From: UBA9715 sp003452695
GTDB lineage: Bacteria; Actinomycetota; Coriobacteriia; Coriobacteriales; Eggerthellaceae
Assembly (NCBI GenBank): GCA_946625225.1
Contig: CAMOTA010000061.1
Location: forward strand, 1 to 15,767
Reading direction: 5' to 3'
DNA length: 15,767 bases
The number at the start of each line of letters is the position of its first letter. Position 1 is the stretch's first letter. The notes below the pieces were generated by a model, which saw nothing but the letters and a program-made list of their open reading frames with translations, did not search any database and was not told where the DNA came from. Positions 1 to 7,722 of the stretch are shown here, piece by piece. The translations under genes and the position numbers were made by a program.

Positions 1-10
1 AAATCCCCAA

Positions 11-55
11 CTTCTAATCCGACGGTTGTAGGTTCGATTCCTACTGGGCGCGCCA
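11..55 (+). other. 3' half of tRNA-Arg(TCT); probable integrative-element attachment site
   Basis: From position 11 the sequence reads as the 3' part of a tRNA. There is an anticodon loop cttctaa with anticodon TCT (11-17), a 3' anticodon-stem strand tccga, a 5-nt variable loop, a perfect T-arm (gtagg/cctac around ttcgatt, 28-44), a 3' acceptor strand tgggcgc, discriminator g and an encoded CCA (53-55). Positions 1-10 do not fit: they would have to form the D-stem end and the 5' anticodon strand (tcgga expected, cccaa seen) and pair at only two of five positions. A tRNA 3' half that begins at the anticodon loop is the classic duplicated core left by tyrosine-recombinase integration. The element body would then lie to the left. 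The intact copy and the integrase are outside the window, so this remains an inference. Confidence 0.7.
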
Positions 56-66
56 GATTTCGCATC

Positions 67-1077
67 CTATCCCAGCGACTCGTCCGACAACGTGGCGTAG
101 ATGATGGCCTTTATGGCGTGCATGCGGTTCTCGGCCTCGTCGAACACCCGCGATTGCGACGACTCGAACACGTCGTCGGTTACCTCCAGCTCGGTCAAGC
201 CGAACTTCTGGGCTACCTGGGCTCCCACTGTGGTCTTGGTGTCGTGGTAGGCCGGCAGGCAATGCAGGAAGATGGCGTCGGGCCCGGCCAGTTCCATGAT
301 GCGGGCGTTCACCTGGTACGGCGAAAGCGATGCGATGCGCTGGCCCCACACCTCGTCGGGCTCGCCCATCGACACCCACACATCGGTGTAGATGGCATCG
401 GCCCCCGTGCACCCTTCGACCACGTCGTCGGTGACGAGCACCGTCGAACCGTTTTCCGCGGCGATGCCCGTGCAGGTTTCGACAAGCCATGGTTCGGGCT
501 GGTTTTCCGCCGGCCCGCAGGCCACGTAGTTCACGCCAAGCTTCGCGCAGGCCACCATGAACGAATTGGCCACGTTGTTGCGCGCATCGCCCATGAACAC
601 GAGCGTGCGCCCCGCCAGATCGTCGCCGAAGGCTTCGCGCATGGTCAGCATGTCGGCTATCATCTGCGTGGGATGCCATTCGTCGGTCAGGCCGTTCCAC
701 ACGGGGCAATCCGCATATTCCGCAAGTTCCTCGACGATGCTCTGGCCGAACCCGCGGTATTCGATGCCGTCGTAGAACCGCGCGAGCACGCGGGCCGTGT
801 CGGCGATGGACTCCTTCTTCGACACTTGCGAGCTGCCCGGATCCAGGAAGGTAACGCCCAGGCCCAAGTCGTAACCTGCCACCTCGAAGGAGCAGCGCGT
901 GCGGGTGGACGTCTTCTCGAACAGCAGCACGATGTTGCGGCCTTCCAGCAGCCGATGCGGCGTGCCCGCATGTTTCAGCTCCTTGAAGCGCGCGGCAAGG
1001 TCGATAAGGTGGCGCACCTCCTCGCTCGTGAAGTCGAGCAGTTTCAGGAAATCGCGGCCTTTCAGGGATGCGCTCAT
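67..1077 (-). CDS. argF: Ornithine carbamoyltransferase
   Basis: Cytoplasmic enzyme that transfers the carbamoyl group from carbamoyl phosphate to ornithine to give citrulline, or runs in reverse in the arginine deiminase pathway. The 336-aa product has the usual family length. It shows the carbamoyl-phosphate loop STRTR (57-61), HPTQ (135-138), the DVWVSMGE segment (232-239) and the ornithine-side HCLP motif (272-275). I chose the ATG at 1077 because gagagga lies 8 nt upstream of it; an in-frame ATG 33 nt earlier has no such site. The stop codon lies 11 bp from the tRNA-Arg remnant. No other arginine gene is in view, so biosynthetic (argF) or catabolic (arcB) use cannot be decided here. Confidence 0.95.
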   Translation of the reverse strand: MSASLKGRDFLKLLDFTSEEVRHLIDLAARFKELKHAGTPHRLLEGRNIVLLFEKTSTRTRCSFEVAGYDLGLGVTFLDPGSSQVSKKESIADTARVLARFYDGIEYRGFGQSIVEELAEYADCPVWNGLTDEWHPTQMIADMLTMREAFGDDLAGRTLVFMGDARNNVANSFMVACAKLGVNYVACGPAENQPEPWLVETCTGIAAENGSTVLVTDDVVEGCTGADAIYTDVWVSMGEPDEVWGQRIASLSPYQVNARIMELAGPDAIFLHCLPAYHDTKTTVGAQVAQKFGLTELEVTDDVFESSQSRVFDEAENRMHAIKAIIYATLSDESLG

Positions 1078-1112
1078 CGTCGGTCCTCTCGGTCGGTTGT
1101 CGGAAAGCACAG

Positions 1113-1118
1113 ATTATA
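1113..1118 (-). promoter_or_regulatory. Putative -10 box of the ornithine carbamoyltransferase gene
   Basis: On the minus strand a perfect TATAAT lies 35 bp upstream of the start codon. It would give a leader of roughly 30 nt that includes the ribosome binding site. The region at -35 spacing is a poor match to TTGACA. No arginine-operator-like palindrome was recognised. Confidence 0.45.
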
Positions 1119-1394
1119 CCGCGACCACAGCCGAACCTTGGGCGCATTATCGACTGCGCGGCCGGCGATTCGGCGATTCTGCGAGCGAACGGCGCACGCG
1201 GCGATGCGGGCGGCGGGTGGCGGGCGGCGGGCGGCGGGCGGCGGGCGGCGGGCAGTGGGCAGGCGTGGCGGGCTTGCAACGGGCGAGACGGGCAGCGTGA
1301 TGGGCCGCGCGATGACAGGGTCGAAGGCTGCCTGGACGAGCTCGGAGATTCGGAAAAGGACGCGAACTGCAACGCAGTAGGTGCAGGAGTGGCA
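1119..1394. other. Gene-free stretch between argF and the hydrolase gene
   Basis: About 280 bp between the argF promoter and the stop of the hydrolase gene. Apart from the G-rich tandem repeat it holds nothing recognisable. The reading frames that cross it are rich in Ala, Arg and Gly, have no ribosome binding site and look like shadows of base composition. No clear terminator for the hydrolase gene was found. Confidence 0.5.
1211..1259 (+). repeat. 7-bp tandem repeat cggcggg, about 7 units
   Basis: Seven consecutive 7-bp units. Five are exactly cggcggg; one unit (1218-1224) begins with t and the last (1253-1259) reads cagtggg. The plus strand carries regular GGG runs separated by 4 nt, so it satisfies a G-quadruplex pattern. 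It lies upstream of argF, beyond its promoter, and downstream of the hydrolase gene. Such a tract is prone to slippage. Confidence 0.9.
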
Positions 1395-2321
1395 TCACGC
1401 ACTGACGGGGCGTTCTTGGTACGCCACGAGCGCTTGCGCGGGGTGGTCGTGGCGGGCGAGAATCTGCTCGAAAGCATTCGGGGGCAGGCGGTAGGTGTTG
1501 TTGTTCTGCGAAACATGCATGCCCACCACGCACTCGGTGCGCACATCGAGCAGCTGGGCCAACAGCTCGGCCGATTGCGCGTTGGAAAGGTGGCCGCGAT
1601 CGGAGGCGACGCGGTCTTTCAGGTAGCGGGGGTACGGACCGGACTCGAGCATGGCCGAATCGTAGTTGGCCTCGATGGCCAGCACGCGGCACCCGAGCAG
1701 GGCCGCACGCGCCTCGTCCGTTACGATGCCCGTATCGGTCATGAACCCGACCGAATCCGCGCCGCAATCGAAGCGGAAGCCGAACGATTCGGCGGCATCG
1801 TGCAGCGTCGGAAACGCATGCACCGCCATGCCGCCAAGTGAAAGGTCGTCTCCCCGCTTGAAATAGCGCAGGTCGACGGCATCTTCGATGGCAAGGATAT
1901 CGCGGCTTGCGCCGTGGACGGCCCGGCTCACGTACAGCGCGGGGCTTGTTCCCGCCTTGGCCAGCCCGCGCGTTACGACGCCGAGCCCTTTGGTGTGGTC
2001 GGAATGCTCGTGCGTGATCAGAATCGCCTCGATGCGAGAAGTGTCCACGCCACATGCCGCGCAAGCATTCGAGAACGCGCGCAAGCTTATGCCGCAGTCG
2101 ACCACGACGCAAGCGCCGGTCGCGACGTTCTGGACGATCGAGCAATTGCCCTTGCTCCCGCTTGCCAGCACGTGCAGCTTCAGGCGAACGTCTCTCGGGG
2201 TACGCCGCCCCGGAACCTCGCCACCACATGCCCGGGCCTCCGCCGCCGCGGCCGGACAAGCCGCTTCGCCCGGCTTCTCTGCCTGCGTCCGCACGTACGC
2301 GATGTCTTCGGCGTCTTCCAT
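1395..2321 (-). CDS. MBL-fold metallohydrolase, WalJ/YycJ-like
   Basis: A 308-aa protein with a metallo-beta-lactamase fold. Residues from about 46 onward start with the LASGSKGN strand typical of the YycJ/WalJ group. The metal motif HEHSDH is at 104-109, with further candidate ligands His174, Asp196 (TDTG) and His269 (HVSQNN). EANYD (217-221) and GHLSN (243-247) are also typical. Family members are cytoplasmic, zinc-dependent and thought to act as exonuclease-like enzymes in DNA repair; the exact substrate is unknown here. About 45 residues precede the domain and are rich in Ala, so the true start is uncertain. The ATG at 2321 is favoured because a TATACT box lies 6 nt upstream, which suggests a leaderless message. 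No Shine-Dalgarno site was found for any candidate start. Confidence 0.85.
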   Translation of the reverse strand: MEDAEDIAYVRTQAEKPGEAACPAAAAEARACGGEVPGRRTPRDVRLKLHVLASGSKGNCSIVQNVATGACVVVDCGISLRAFSNACAACGVDTSRIEAILITHEHSDHTKGLGVVTRGLAKAGTSPALYVSRAVHGASRDILAIEDAVDLRYFKRGDDLSLGGMAVHAFPTLHDAAESFGFRFDCGADSVGFMTDTGIVTDEARAALLGCRVLAIEANYDSAMLESGPYPRYLKDRVASDRGHLSNAQSAELLAQLLDVRTECVVGMHVSQNNNTYRLPPNAFEQILARHDHPAQALVAYQERPVSA

Positions 2322-2327
2322 GAGCCC

Positions 2328-2333
2328 AGTATA
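2328..2333 (-). promoter_or_regulatory. Putative -10 box placing transcription start at the hydrolase ATG
   Basis: On the minus strand TATACT ends 6 nt before the ATG at 2321, so transcription would start at or next to the start codon. The -35 region is weak. The absence of a ribosome binding site fits a leaderless transcript, a common mode in Actinobacteria. Confidence 0.35.
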
Positions 2334-2616
2334 CATCGCACCGATCGCGTCGGATTCACTCGGATATGGAGCATGCGAGCAACTATATCGGTTTTGCAAA
2401 TACCGCCCCCAACCAGATTGGTTCCTCATTTATGCAGGCGATAAAGGCAGGCGTATTCTCATGGCGTCGCGAACGGCCGCGCGCTCCAATCTGCTCGATG
2501 AATAGAGAGCCGCATTCTTTTTAGAATTCCATTTCGACGTATGGGACTAAAGCCAGAATGTCTTCGCCTTATCTATCTACGCGATTTCCCTAGCTGCGCG
2601 TAACCGCTCCTTGTCT

Positions 2617-4275
2617 CTACTTCACCCTGATGGTTATCGTCACGCGTTTCGCTTTTGGGAGATAGCCAGCATTACCTTCCGCGGTTATCTTCACAACGAT
2701 GCGATAGGTCCCCTTCTTCAGACCTTTCCCCAGCGTGACCTTGCCGTTGGAAGCTATGGCAATCTTCCTGTCTCCCTTTACTTTCCTGTAGATGACCTTG
2801 CCCTTGGCCTTGCTCACCGCAAACGTTTTTTTGGCCGATATTACCTGTTTGCCTTTCTTCGCCTTGGCAGCACTGGCGGATAGCTTTTTGGCCTTAACCT
2901 GCAGTGGATTGTCCATTTTAAGCAAGGGCTTTAGCGAATAGGCATAGCTGTTGGGCAGGCTCGACCTACATTCTACCTTTACATAGTACACCGCCCTCTT
3001 GACCCGACATTTGATAATCGTTTTCCACGATGCCTCGCCTATGGTTAGGCTACCCGAATCGATCTTGTTGTTCTTCGAATCGTATAGCGTCACATCCCAT
3101 CGGCCAGTCTCGGTCCCCGCAGGAGCATCCATCTTCAAGAACAGCTCGCCGCTTGCAGCGGGTTTGATCTTGAACCAATCATCATCGCCGTTATACAGGG
3201 AGTTTCTGCTGGTTTTGGTGCCTTCTGTCGTTTTTCCGATGGCAATTGAATCAGCTGCTGCAAGCGAGTCGTTGCTCTCCGTCTCCCAAGCTGTGCTCGG
3301 GGTGAATGCGGGCATGAGATCGTACGGCAAGCTTTTGATGTTCTTCAGATCAGACTCGTATTTGTAGCCAGAGATTTCTATGAAGTACCGACCCTTGGGA
3401 AGGCCCGTCGCTAGCACCGTCTGCAAGGGAACGCCTCCGACCTTGTACTGTCCTCTGCAGATCTCGTTTTTCGCGGAGTCATACAGGCGGACCTCGAGCG
3501 GCCGAGCGTTCGAATCGGTTGCAGGCGAGCTCATCTTCAATGCGAGTTTACCCGCCGTGGCCATCTTGAACTCGAACCAATCAGCCTCTTCATATTCGAA
3601 GACACCTGCTGCGAAGAATCTCTTCTTGCTCGACACCGCAGCGCTTGTAACCTTGTCCAAGGCAATTGAGTCTGCCGATGCAAGCGAATCGTTCAACTCC
3701 GTTTCACAATATTGACTTGCGGTGAAGCCCGGAGTAATCCGGTAAGGGATATCTGTGACAGATCCACCTTTACCTACCATCACGTAGTACGTGCCTTTCG
3801 GTAGGCCTATGTCGAGAATAGTTTGGGCTGGCGTTGAGCCTAGATCGTATCTATTGGCGCCAATTTCCTTTTCGTCAGAGTCGTATAAATAGACTTCCCA
3901 GTTGCCAGATGACTCGGTTGATGCCGTATACATGGTCAACCTGAGCTTGCCGGCTTCGGGAAGGCTGAACTTGTACCATCTCTCATCTGGGTTGTAGTAA
4001 TTGCCCGTAAGCACGCCATCAGTGCCCGTATTAAGGTTTATATTCTGCGCAGATGCGAACGTAACGTTTTCCTGTGGCGAAAGGAGCGATTGGGCGGTAA
4101 GCTCTGGCTGCAGAGCTTTTGCATCAGAGACCTCTGATGCAAGCGTATTAGAACCCCCATCAGCTTGTACGGCAAAAGCAACAGTGGGGCTAATCGCCGC
4201 TAAAAGCACGAGGAATAACACTAGTGGTACCACGCCCCCTATAAGCTCAGAACGACCGATACTACGCGACTCCAT
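2617..4275 (-). CDS. Secreted protein with three PPC-like domains and a C-terminal Ig-like domain
   Basis: A 552-aa protein that begins with an export signal: hydrophobic residues 15-35 ending in AFA. Three homologous modules follow at about 68-185, 188-325 and 329-452. Each has a DxWF/ERWYKF-type strand, a LYDS strand and a GLPKGxYY strand, as in bacterial pre-peptidase C-terminal (PPC) beta-sandwich domains. Modules 2 and 3 open with near-identical motifs ETELNDSLASADSIAL and ETESNDSLAAADSIAI. Residues 456-552 form a lysine-rich Ig-like domain (GLKKGTYRIVVKIT) of a kind frequent in Coriobacteriia surface proteins. No catalytic domain or sortase motif is present, so a binding or adhesive role is more likely than an enzymatic one, and the ligand is unknown. 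The start is supported by an aggggg site 5 nt upstream of the ATG. Confidence 0.85.
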   Translation of the reverse strand: MESRSIGRSELIGGVVPLVLFLVLLAAISPTVAFAVQADGGSNTLASEVSDAKALQPELTAQSLLSPQENVTFASAQNINLNTGTDGVLTGNYYNPDERWYKFSLPEAGKLRLTMYTASTESSGNWEVYLYDSDEKEIGANRYDLGSTPAQTILDIGLPKGTYYVMVGKGGSVTDIPYRITPGFTASQYCETELNDSLASADSIALDKVTSAAVSSKKRFFAAGVFEYEEADWFEFKMATAGKLALKMSSPATDSNARPLEVRLYDSAKNEICRGQYKVGGVPLQTVLATGLPKGRYFIEISGYKYESDLKNIKSLPYDLMPAFTPSTAWETESNDSLAAADSIAIGKTTEGTKTSRNSLYNGDDDWFKIKPAASGELFLKMDAPAGTETGRWDVTLYDSKNNKIDSGSLTIGEASWKTIIKCRVKRAVYYVKVECRSSLPNSYAYSLKPLLKMDNPLQVKAKKLSASAAKAKKGKQVISAKKTFAVSKAKGKVIYRKVKGDRKIAIASNGKVTLGKGLKKGTYRIVVKITAEGNAGYLPKAKRVTITIRVK

Positions 4276-4326
4276 TGCTACCCCCTAACTAACGTGGTCA
4301 TTACGTATAAACAGCCACCACACAAT

Positions 4327-4341
4327 CCACATTATATGTGG
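4327..4341 (-). promoter_or_regulatory. Palindrome with embedded TATAAT upstream of the PPC-domain gene
   Basis: CCACAT and ATGTGG flank 3 bp, forming a 15-bp dyad. Its minus-strand reading contains a perfect TATAAT (4336-4331) about 55 bp upstream of the start codon at 4275. The -35 region is not a good match. The dyad may be a promoter overlapped by an operator, or only an AT-rich coincidence. Confidence 0.35.
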
Positions 4342-4386
4342 CGCATCAACTTCAGCATGCGGGAATCGCCATGCACTTTCGCGCCC

Positions 4387-6213
4387 TCATCGCACTCGCA
4401 CCTTTACCGACACAATTCTCGATGCTAGCTTATGGTTCTTGTCGCCTTTCGCATCAACGGCGACTCTAATTATGTGCATCTTTCTTGGGGTTCCTTTTAA
4501 GACCGTAATCGAGCCGCTTTTGGAATTCACCTTCAGGTGCCGTGAAGACCCTTTTTTAATCTGCCTGTATTCAATTTCCCCTACGGATTTTTTCGCGAAC
4601 GTATAAGCCAGCGCTGCACTCACCTGCAGGTTCTTCGATTTGCTGTAGCGTATTACCACCCGCTCTCCCACTACCTTCATGGGATTGGCAGCTTTTGCTA
4701 TGACGAATAGTCGCTTGGCGGTATCGCCGTAAAGACCCCTGCCTTTTACAATGGCGATCGCATTCCCCGCATTTTTGTTGCATTTGTAGGTAACGGTGAA
4801 ATCCTTATCCACCACGAGCTTCTGCTTCCCGAGTTTCACCGTAGGCCTTGGCCGAAGAGCGCTTCCCGTGTACTTCTGCGGGGGAATGCGGACTTTCGCA
4901 AACGCAATGCTTATGGGAACGCCGGACCTTACCCATATACCCGGCATGGGCCTCTTGTTGAACGCAGCCAGGAATTTCGAAGTCGCCTTAAAAGAAGCCC
5001 CGTCGGTATACGAGGTCCATGCACCTTCCAACAAATGGCAGTCGTTTTCGAGAGTCAAATCCCGACCGAGCACGAGAACGGAAAGAGACGAGCATCCAGC
5101 AAAGACAGAGCACGATTCCCTGGATACCAAATTGGACAAATCTGCCGAAACCAGGTTCTTGCAGCCCTTAAACATCGAGCTGGCTCCCGCATATCCACCG
5201 ACGACCACCCTGTCAGCAACGATTACGCGCCGTATCTCGTCTTTCCGGGAAAACCAAGGTTTCACATACGAGCCGTCTTCATTATGGATAAAGCGGCCAA
5301 TCTTCTCATATGTTTCGACCACGTTCGAAGCGTAATGGTCGGGAGCGCCGTCCGGTTTCGCCGTATTCTGTATTACGAAATCGCCGTTCGAGTAAAGTAT
5401 AGCGTATGCGCCCTTATCGATATGCGCCTGCGAACTCTTGAAACGCCACTCTCCCGCCATGTCGGAGTGTCCAGTAGCAGCTATAAAGCCTCGGGTCGAT
5501 GACATCACCTTGCCCGTGCCCTTCTGGGTCCAGCTCCCATCGGGAAGAAAGCACTCCTCAGAGAACCTGGCTTCCGGGCCGATTACGAGGGTGGAAAGGG
5601 CTTGGCAATTGGCGAACATCCAATCGGTGTCAACATCGGTGGTGTCGATGCCCGACAAATTAACTGCCTGGAGATAGCAACAATCAGCAAACATTCCGTT
5701 CATCGTTGTTACGCTCGATAGATCCAAGACGGATAAATCGATTGACTCTAGCATGAAATTCTTATGAAACATGTCAGATGCATCGGTGACCCGAGACGTG
5801 TCAAGCCCCGCCAAATCAACATCCCTCAGGTTCATGCATTCTGAAAACAGATTTCTCAAACGGCCAACGGAAACATTGCCGCGAACCGAAACGGCTTTAA
5901 TATCGTCGCGGCTTTCTATCCAGCTCGGTGCTATGTAGATTTCCCCATCTTCCTCGAACTCGCTGTATAAGCTGTCAAACTTCTTTGAGACATCGGCATC
6001 TGCGTGGCCCTTTCCCCCATCGGGTTTTGTTGTGCGCTGAAGCACGAGATCGCCGTTCTTGTACAACACGGCGCAAGCAGAGCCAGGAACGACATCACTT
6101 GCGGTATATAGGTTAAGCCCATCGGCGAAGGCAAATGCGGGCAGCATCCCGAGCATCGCCAACGTTATAATCAGGATGAGAAGACACCTGCTTCTCTGCT
6201 TCATCATCATCAC
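4387..6213 (-). CDS. Secreted BspA/DUF285-type surface protein with Ig-like C-terminus
   Basis: A 608-aa protein with an N-terminal signal (hydrophobic 10-30, ending AFA). It contains two related modules. The first (about 48-257) and second (about 270-427) both open with a LYxNGD(L/F)V strand followed by TxKPDG. Both carry DUF285-type leucine-rich-like strands such as MNGMFADCCYLQAVNLSGID (171-190) and SSMFKGCKNLVSADLSNL (345-362). Residues 436-508 match the frequent surface module with a YTGxxxxP start and a DFTVTYKxNKNAG core. Residues 509-608 form a lysine-rich Ig-like domain related to that of the neighbouring secreted protein. BspA-like repeats commonly mediate binding to host or bacterial surfaces; the ligand is unknown. 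Four ATG codons in a row begin the frame; ggggtg lies just upstream, so initiation at the second to fourth is equally possible. Confidence 0.85.
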   Translation of the reverse strand: MMMMKQRSRCLLILIITLAMLGMLPAFAFADGLNLYTASDVVPGSACAVLYKNGDLVLQRTTKPDGGKGHADADVSKKFDSLYSEFEEDGEIYIAPSWIESRDDIKAVSVRGNVSVGRLRNLFSECMNLRDVDLAGLDTSRVTDASDMFHKNFMLESIDLSVLDLSSVTTMNGMFADCCYLQAVNLSGIDTTDVDTDWMFANCQALSTLVIGPEARFSEECFLPDGSWTQKGTGKVMSSTRGFIAATGHSDMAGEWRFKSSQAHIDKGAYAILYSNGDFVIQNTAKPDGAPDHYASNVVETYEKIGRFIHNEDGSYVKPWFSRKDEIRRVIVADRVVVGGYAGASSMFKGCKNLVSADLSNLVSRESCSVFAGCSSLSVLVLGRDLTLENDCHLLEGAWTSYTDGASFKATSKFLAAFNKRPMPGIWVRSGVPISIAFAKVRIPPQKYTGSALRPRPTVKLGKQKLVVDKDFTVTYKCNKNAGNAIAIVKGRGLYGDTAKRLFVIAKAANPMKVVGERVVIRYSKSKNLQVSAALAYTFAKKSVGEIEYRQIKKGSSRHLKVNSKSGSITVLKGTPRKMHIIRVAVDAKGDKNHKLASRIVSVKVRVR

Positions 6214-6332
6214 CCCACACTCAGATATTTCCCCCGGTTGCCTTCAGTAGCGAAGATGGCGCGAACCATTCGATTGGTCGTTCGACAGCTGCGCGATTAT
6301 GCTGCCGCTCCGTGGCTAAATGCGCGATTCGC

Positions 6333-7019
6333 TTACTTTTTCAGCAATCCGTACTTGGAAACCGGAGACAATCTTAACGGCTTCAAACTCTTCGTTTTCA
6401 CGTAGTGCTTATATGAAGGAAAACCTGCAGATTCATTGCTATCAAAAACTACCTGCCGACTAACGACCTTCCCGCCTGAAATGGCTATCGAGCATGCCCA
6501 GCAGTACCCCTGCCGGGCATTCCACACGTGCAGATTCCCTGACTTCCCCTTCGCCATTACGGCGCCGTTTCCAAAAGTGCCCAAGTAACATGATTTCTTT
6601 CCGCTCACCGTGAAAACATGCCAGTAGGTGTCGTATGTATAGAGGCCAGCCCGAATCAGCAACTCGGATGTTCCGTTTCGATCGACGTCGCAGACTGCAT
6701 AACAAAGAGATTCCTCCCAAAAGCTCGCATTCGATGTGTCTACATGCGCTCGCTGCATACTGAAGACTCCTTTCCCGCGAGCGGCTTTCTTCAGAATCTT
6801 CTTATATAGTGCCTGCACCTTCTTCTTTGAAACCTTTGCCTTCGCCACCCCCGAAGACACCTGGGTTGACAACGCCGACACACTGGGAGTAGATGCCGTC
6901 GCGAATGGTTGCGAAGCAAACGCCATCGTCGGAAGGAGCGAGGTCGCCATGAGCATTGCCGTTACCATTGCCACGAGCTTTCGTTTTACCATATTCCCTA
7001 TCATCCTCTTCTTCACCAT
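6333..7019 (-). CDS. Small secreted protein with a DxDxNG loop
   Basis: A 228-aa protein. I chose the ATG at 7019 because aaaggg precedes it by 5 nt and because it gives a proper signal peptide (basic start, hydrophobic 15-33, ending AFA). After a Ser/Thr-rich and then Lys-rich linker (residues 40-84), the core at 105-200 has YAVCDVDRNGTSELLI, which resembles the calcium-loop-like motif DxDxNGxxEL found in secreted proteins of gut Firmicutes and Actinobacteria. Cys106, Cys110, Cys144, Cys173 and Cys176 could form disulfides. No enzyme family was recognised. It lies last in the AT-richer island of secreted genes and is read in the same direction, but the 119-bp gap to the next gene suggests separate transcription. 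Confidence 0.8.
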   Translation of the reverse strand: MVKKRMIGNMVKRKLVAMVTAMLMATSLLPTMAFASQPFATASTPSVSALSTQVSSGVAKAKVSKKKVQALYKKILKKAARGKGVFSMQRAHVDTSNASFWEESLCYAVCDVDRNGTSELLIRAGLYTYDTYWHVFTVSGKKSCYLGTFGNGAVMAKGKSGNLHVWNARQGYCWACSIAISGGKVVSRQVVFDSNESAGFPSYKHYVKTKSLKPLRLSPVSKYGLLKK

Positions 7020-7183
7020 GAAGCCCTTTCTTAACGATTGCTGATGACATCTATGATATCTGGAAATCGAATAGGACAGACAGGTATCGGGAGGCCAACA
7101 GGCCAAAGGATGTGCGCCCTCGCAAGTTTTGTCAATTTTGCCCAAGCCGCTGTATTGTTTATGGAAGGAATTGCCAGCGATAA

Positions 7184-7271
7184 GTTGGCGCCGGCTTTCC
7201 GCAGGTGTAAGCACGCTGACAAGCTAATTTCCCATTGGGAATGGCATAATAAGGCCCTATTATGCCCAGCC
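7184..7271. repeat. Divergent copy of the hairpin repeat (copy 1)
   Basis: It shares with copy 2 a gttgg start, a tttccgcaggt core and a terminal hairpin followed by cagcc, at almost the same total spacing (88 versus 87 bp), while the middle has diverged. The hairpin at 7243-7266 has perfect 9-bp arms, ggcataata and tattatgcc, around aggccc. Confidence 0.75.
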
Positions 7272-7346
7272 GAACCATGCTTGCGACGGCAACATGACGA
7301 AATCCCAGTTCATCGGTACACACACCCAACGAGTCAGCAGGCAAGG

Positions 7347-7477
7347 GGCATAACGGGGCCCTATTATGCCTTTTTGCCGCGAGCGCGTCTGTTGGAGGCT
7401 GGTTTCCGCAGGTCATAGTTCCTGCGTTAGGCGGGTCTGCATGGAATCGGCATAATAAGGTTCTATTATGCCCAGCC
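7347..7477. repeat. Hairpin repeat copy 2, bounded by a hairpin at each end
   Basis: The left hairpin (7347-7370) has arms ggcataa and ttatgcc with a gggccc core and is followed by five T, so it could also terminate plus-strand transcripts. The right hairpin (7449-7472) has 9-bp arms ggcataata and tattatgcc around aggttc. About 78 bp lie between them. Segment 7351-7451 recurs at 7723-7823. The architecture is like a small REP- or MITE-type element without coding capacity. Confidence 0.8.
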
Positions 7478-7510
7478 AGCATCCACGCGCACGTTACAGC
7501 CCAATGCCGA

Positions 7511-7546
7511 AGAGCCAGTTCGAAAGCAAGAGCCAGCTCGAAAGCA
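7511..7546 (+). repeat. 18-bp tandem duplication
   Basis: Two adjacent units, agagccagttcgaaagca (7511-7528) and the same with one T-to-C change (7529-7546). Confidence 0.85.
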
Positions 7547-7722
7547 CGCGCCTGGGGGGCGGCAGGCAGGAGATGTCAAAACAGTTTGCGGCATCGAATA
7601 ACATGCCCTCTATTTTCGGTCGCAATTAGCGAACAGGGTAAACGCGGATCATGCTCAAAAATCAGAATGAAATGCGCATGCTATTTGCACATGGTTGCAT
7701 TTTCTAGACGCCGAGAAGAGCT

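Noticed and set aside
118..1380. 420-aa plus-strand open frame
   Set aside because: It lies antisense to ornithine carbamoyltransferase and runs into the GC-rich repeat; no ribosome binding site or recognisable domain.
4166..4172. A further TGTACGG copy
   Set aside because: It lies inside the coding sequence of the PPC-domain protein, and a 7-mer is expected to occur by chance about twice in a window of this size counting both strands.
7159..7482. 107-aa minus-strand frame with peptide pieces that recur at 7735-7876
   Set aside because: The recurrence is explained by the DNA repeat itself; no ribosome binding site, and the hairpins fall inside the frame.
7573..7626. 17-codon open frame preceded by aggag
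   Set aside because: The aggag touches the ATG with no spacer, so it is not a usable ribosome binding site, and the peptide is too short to support.
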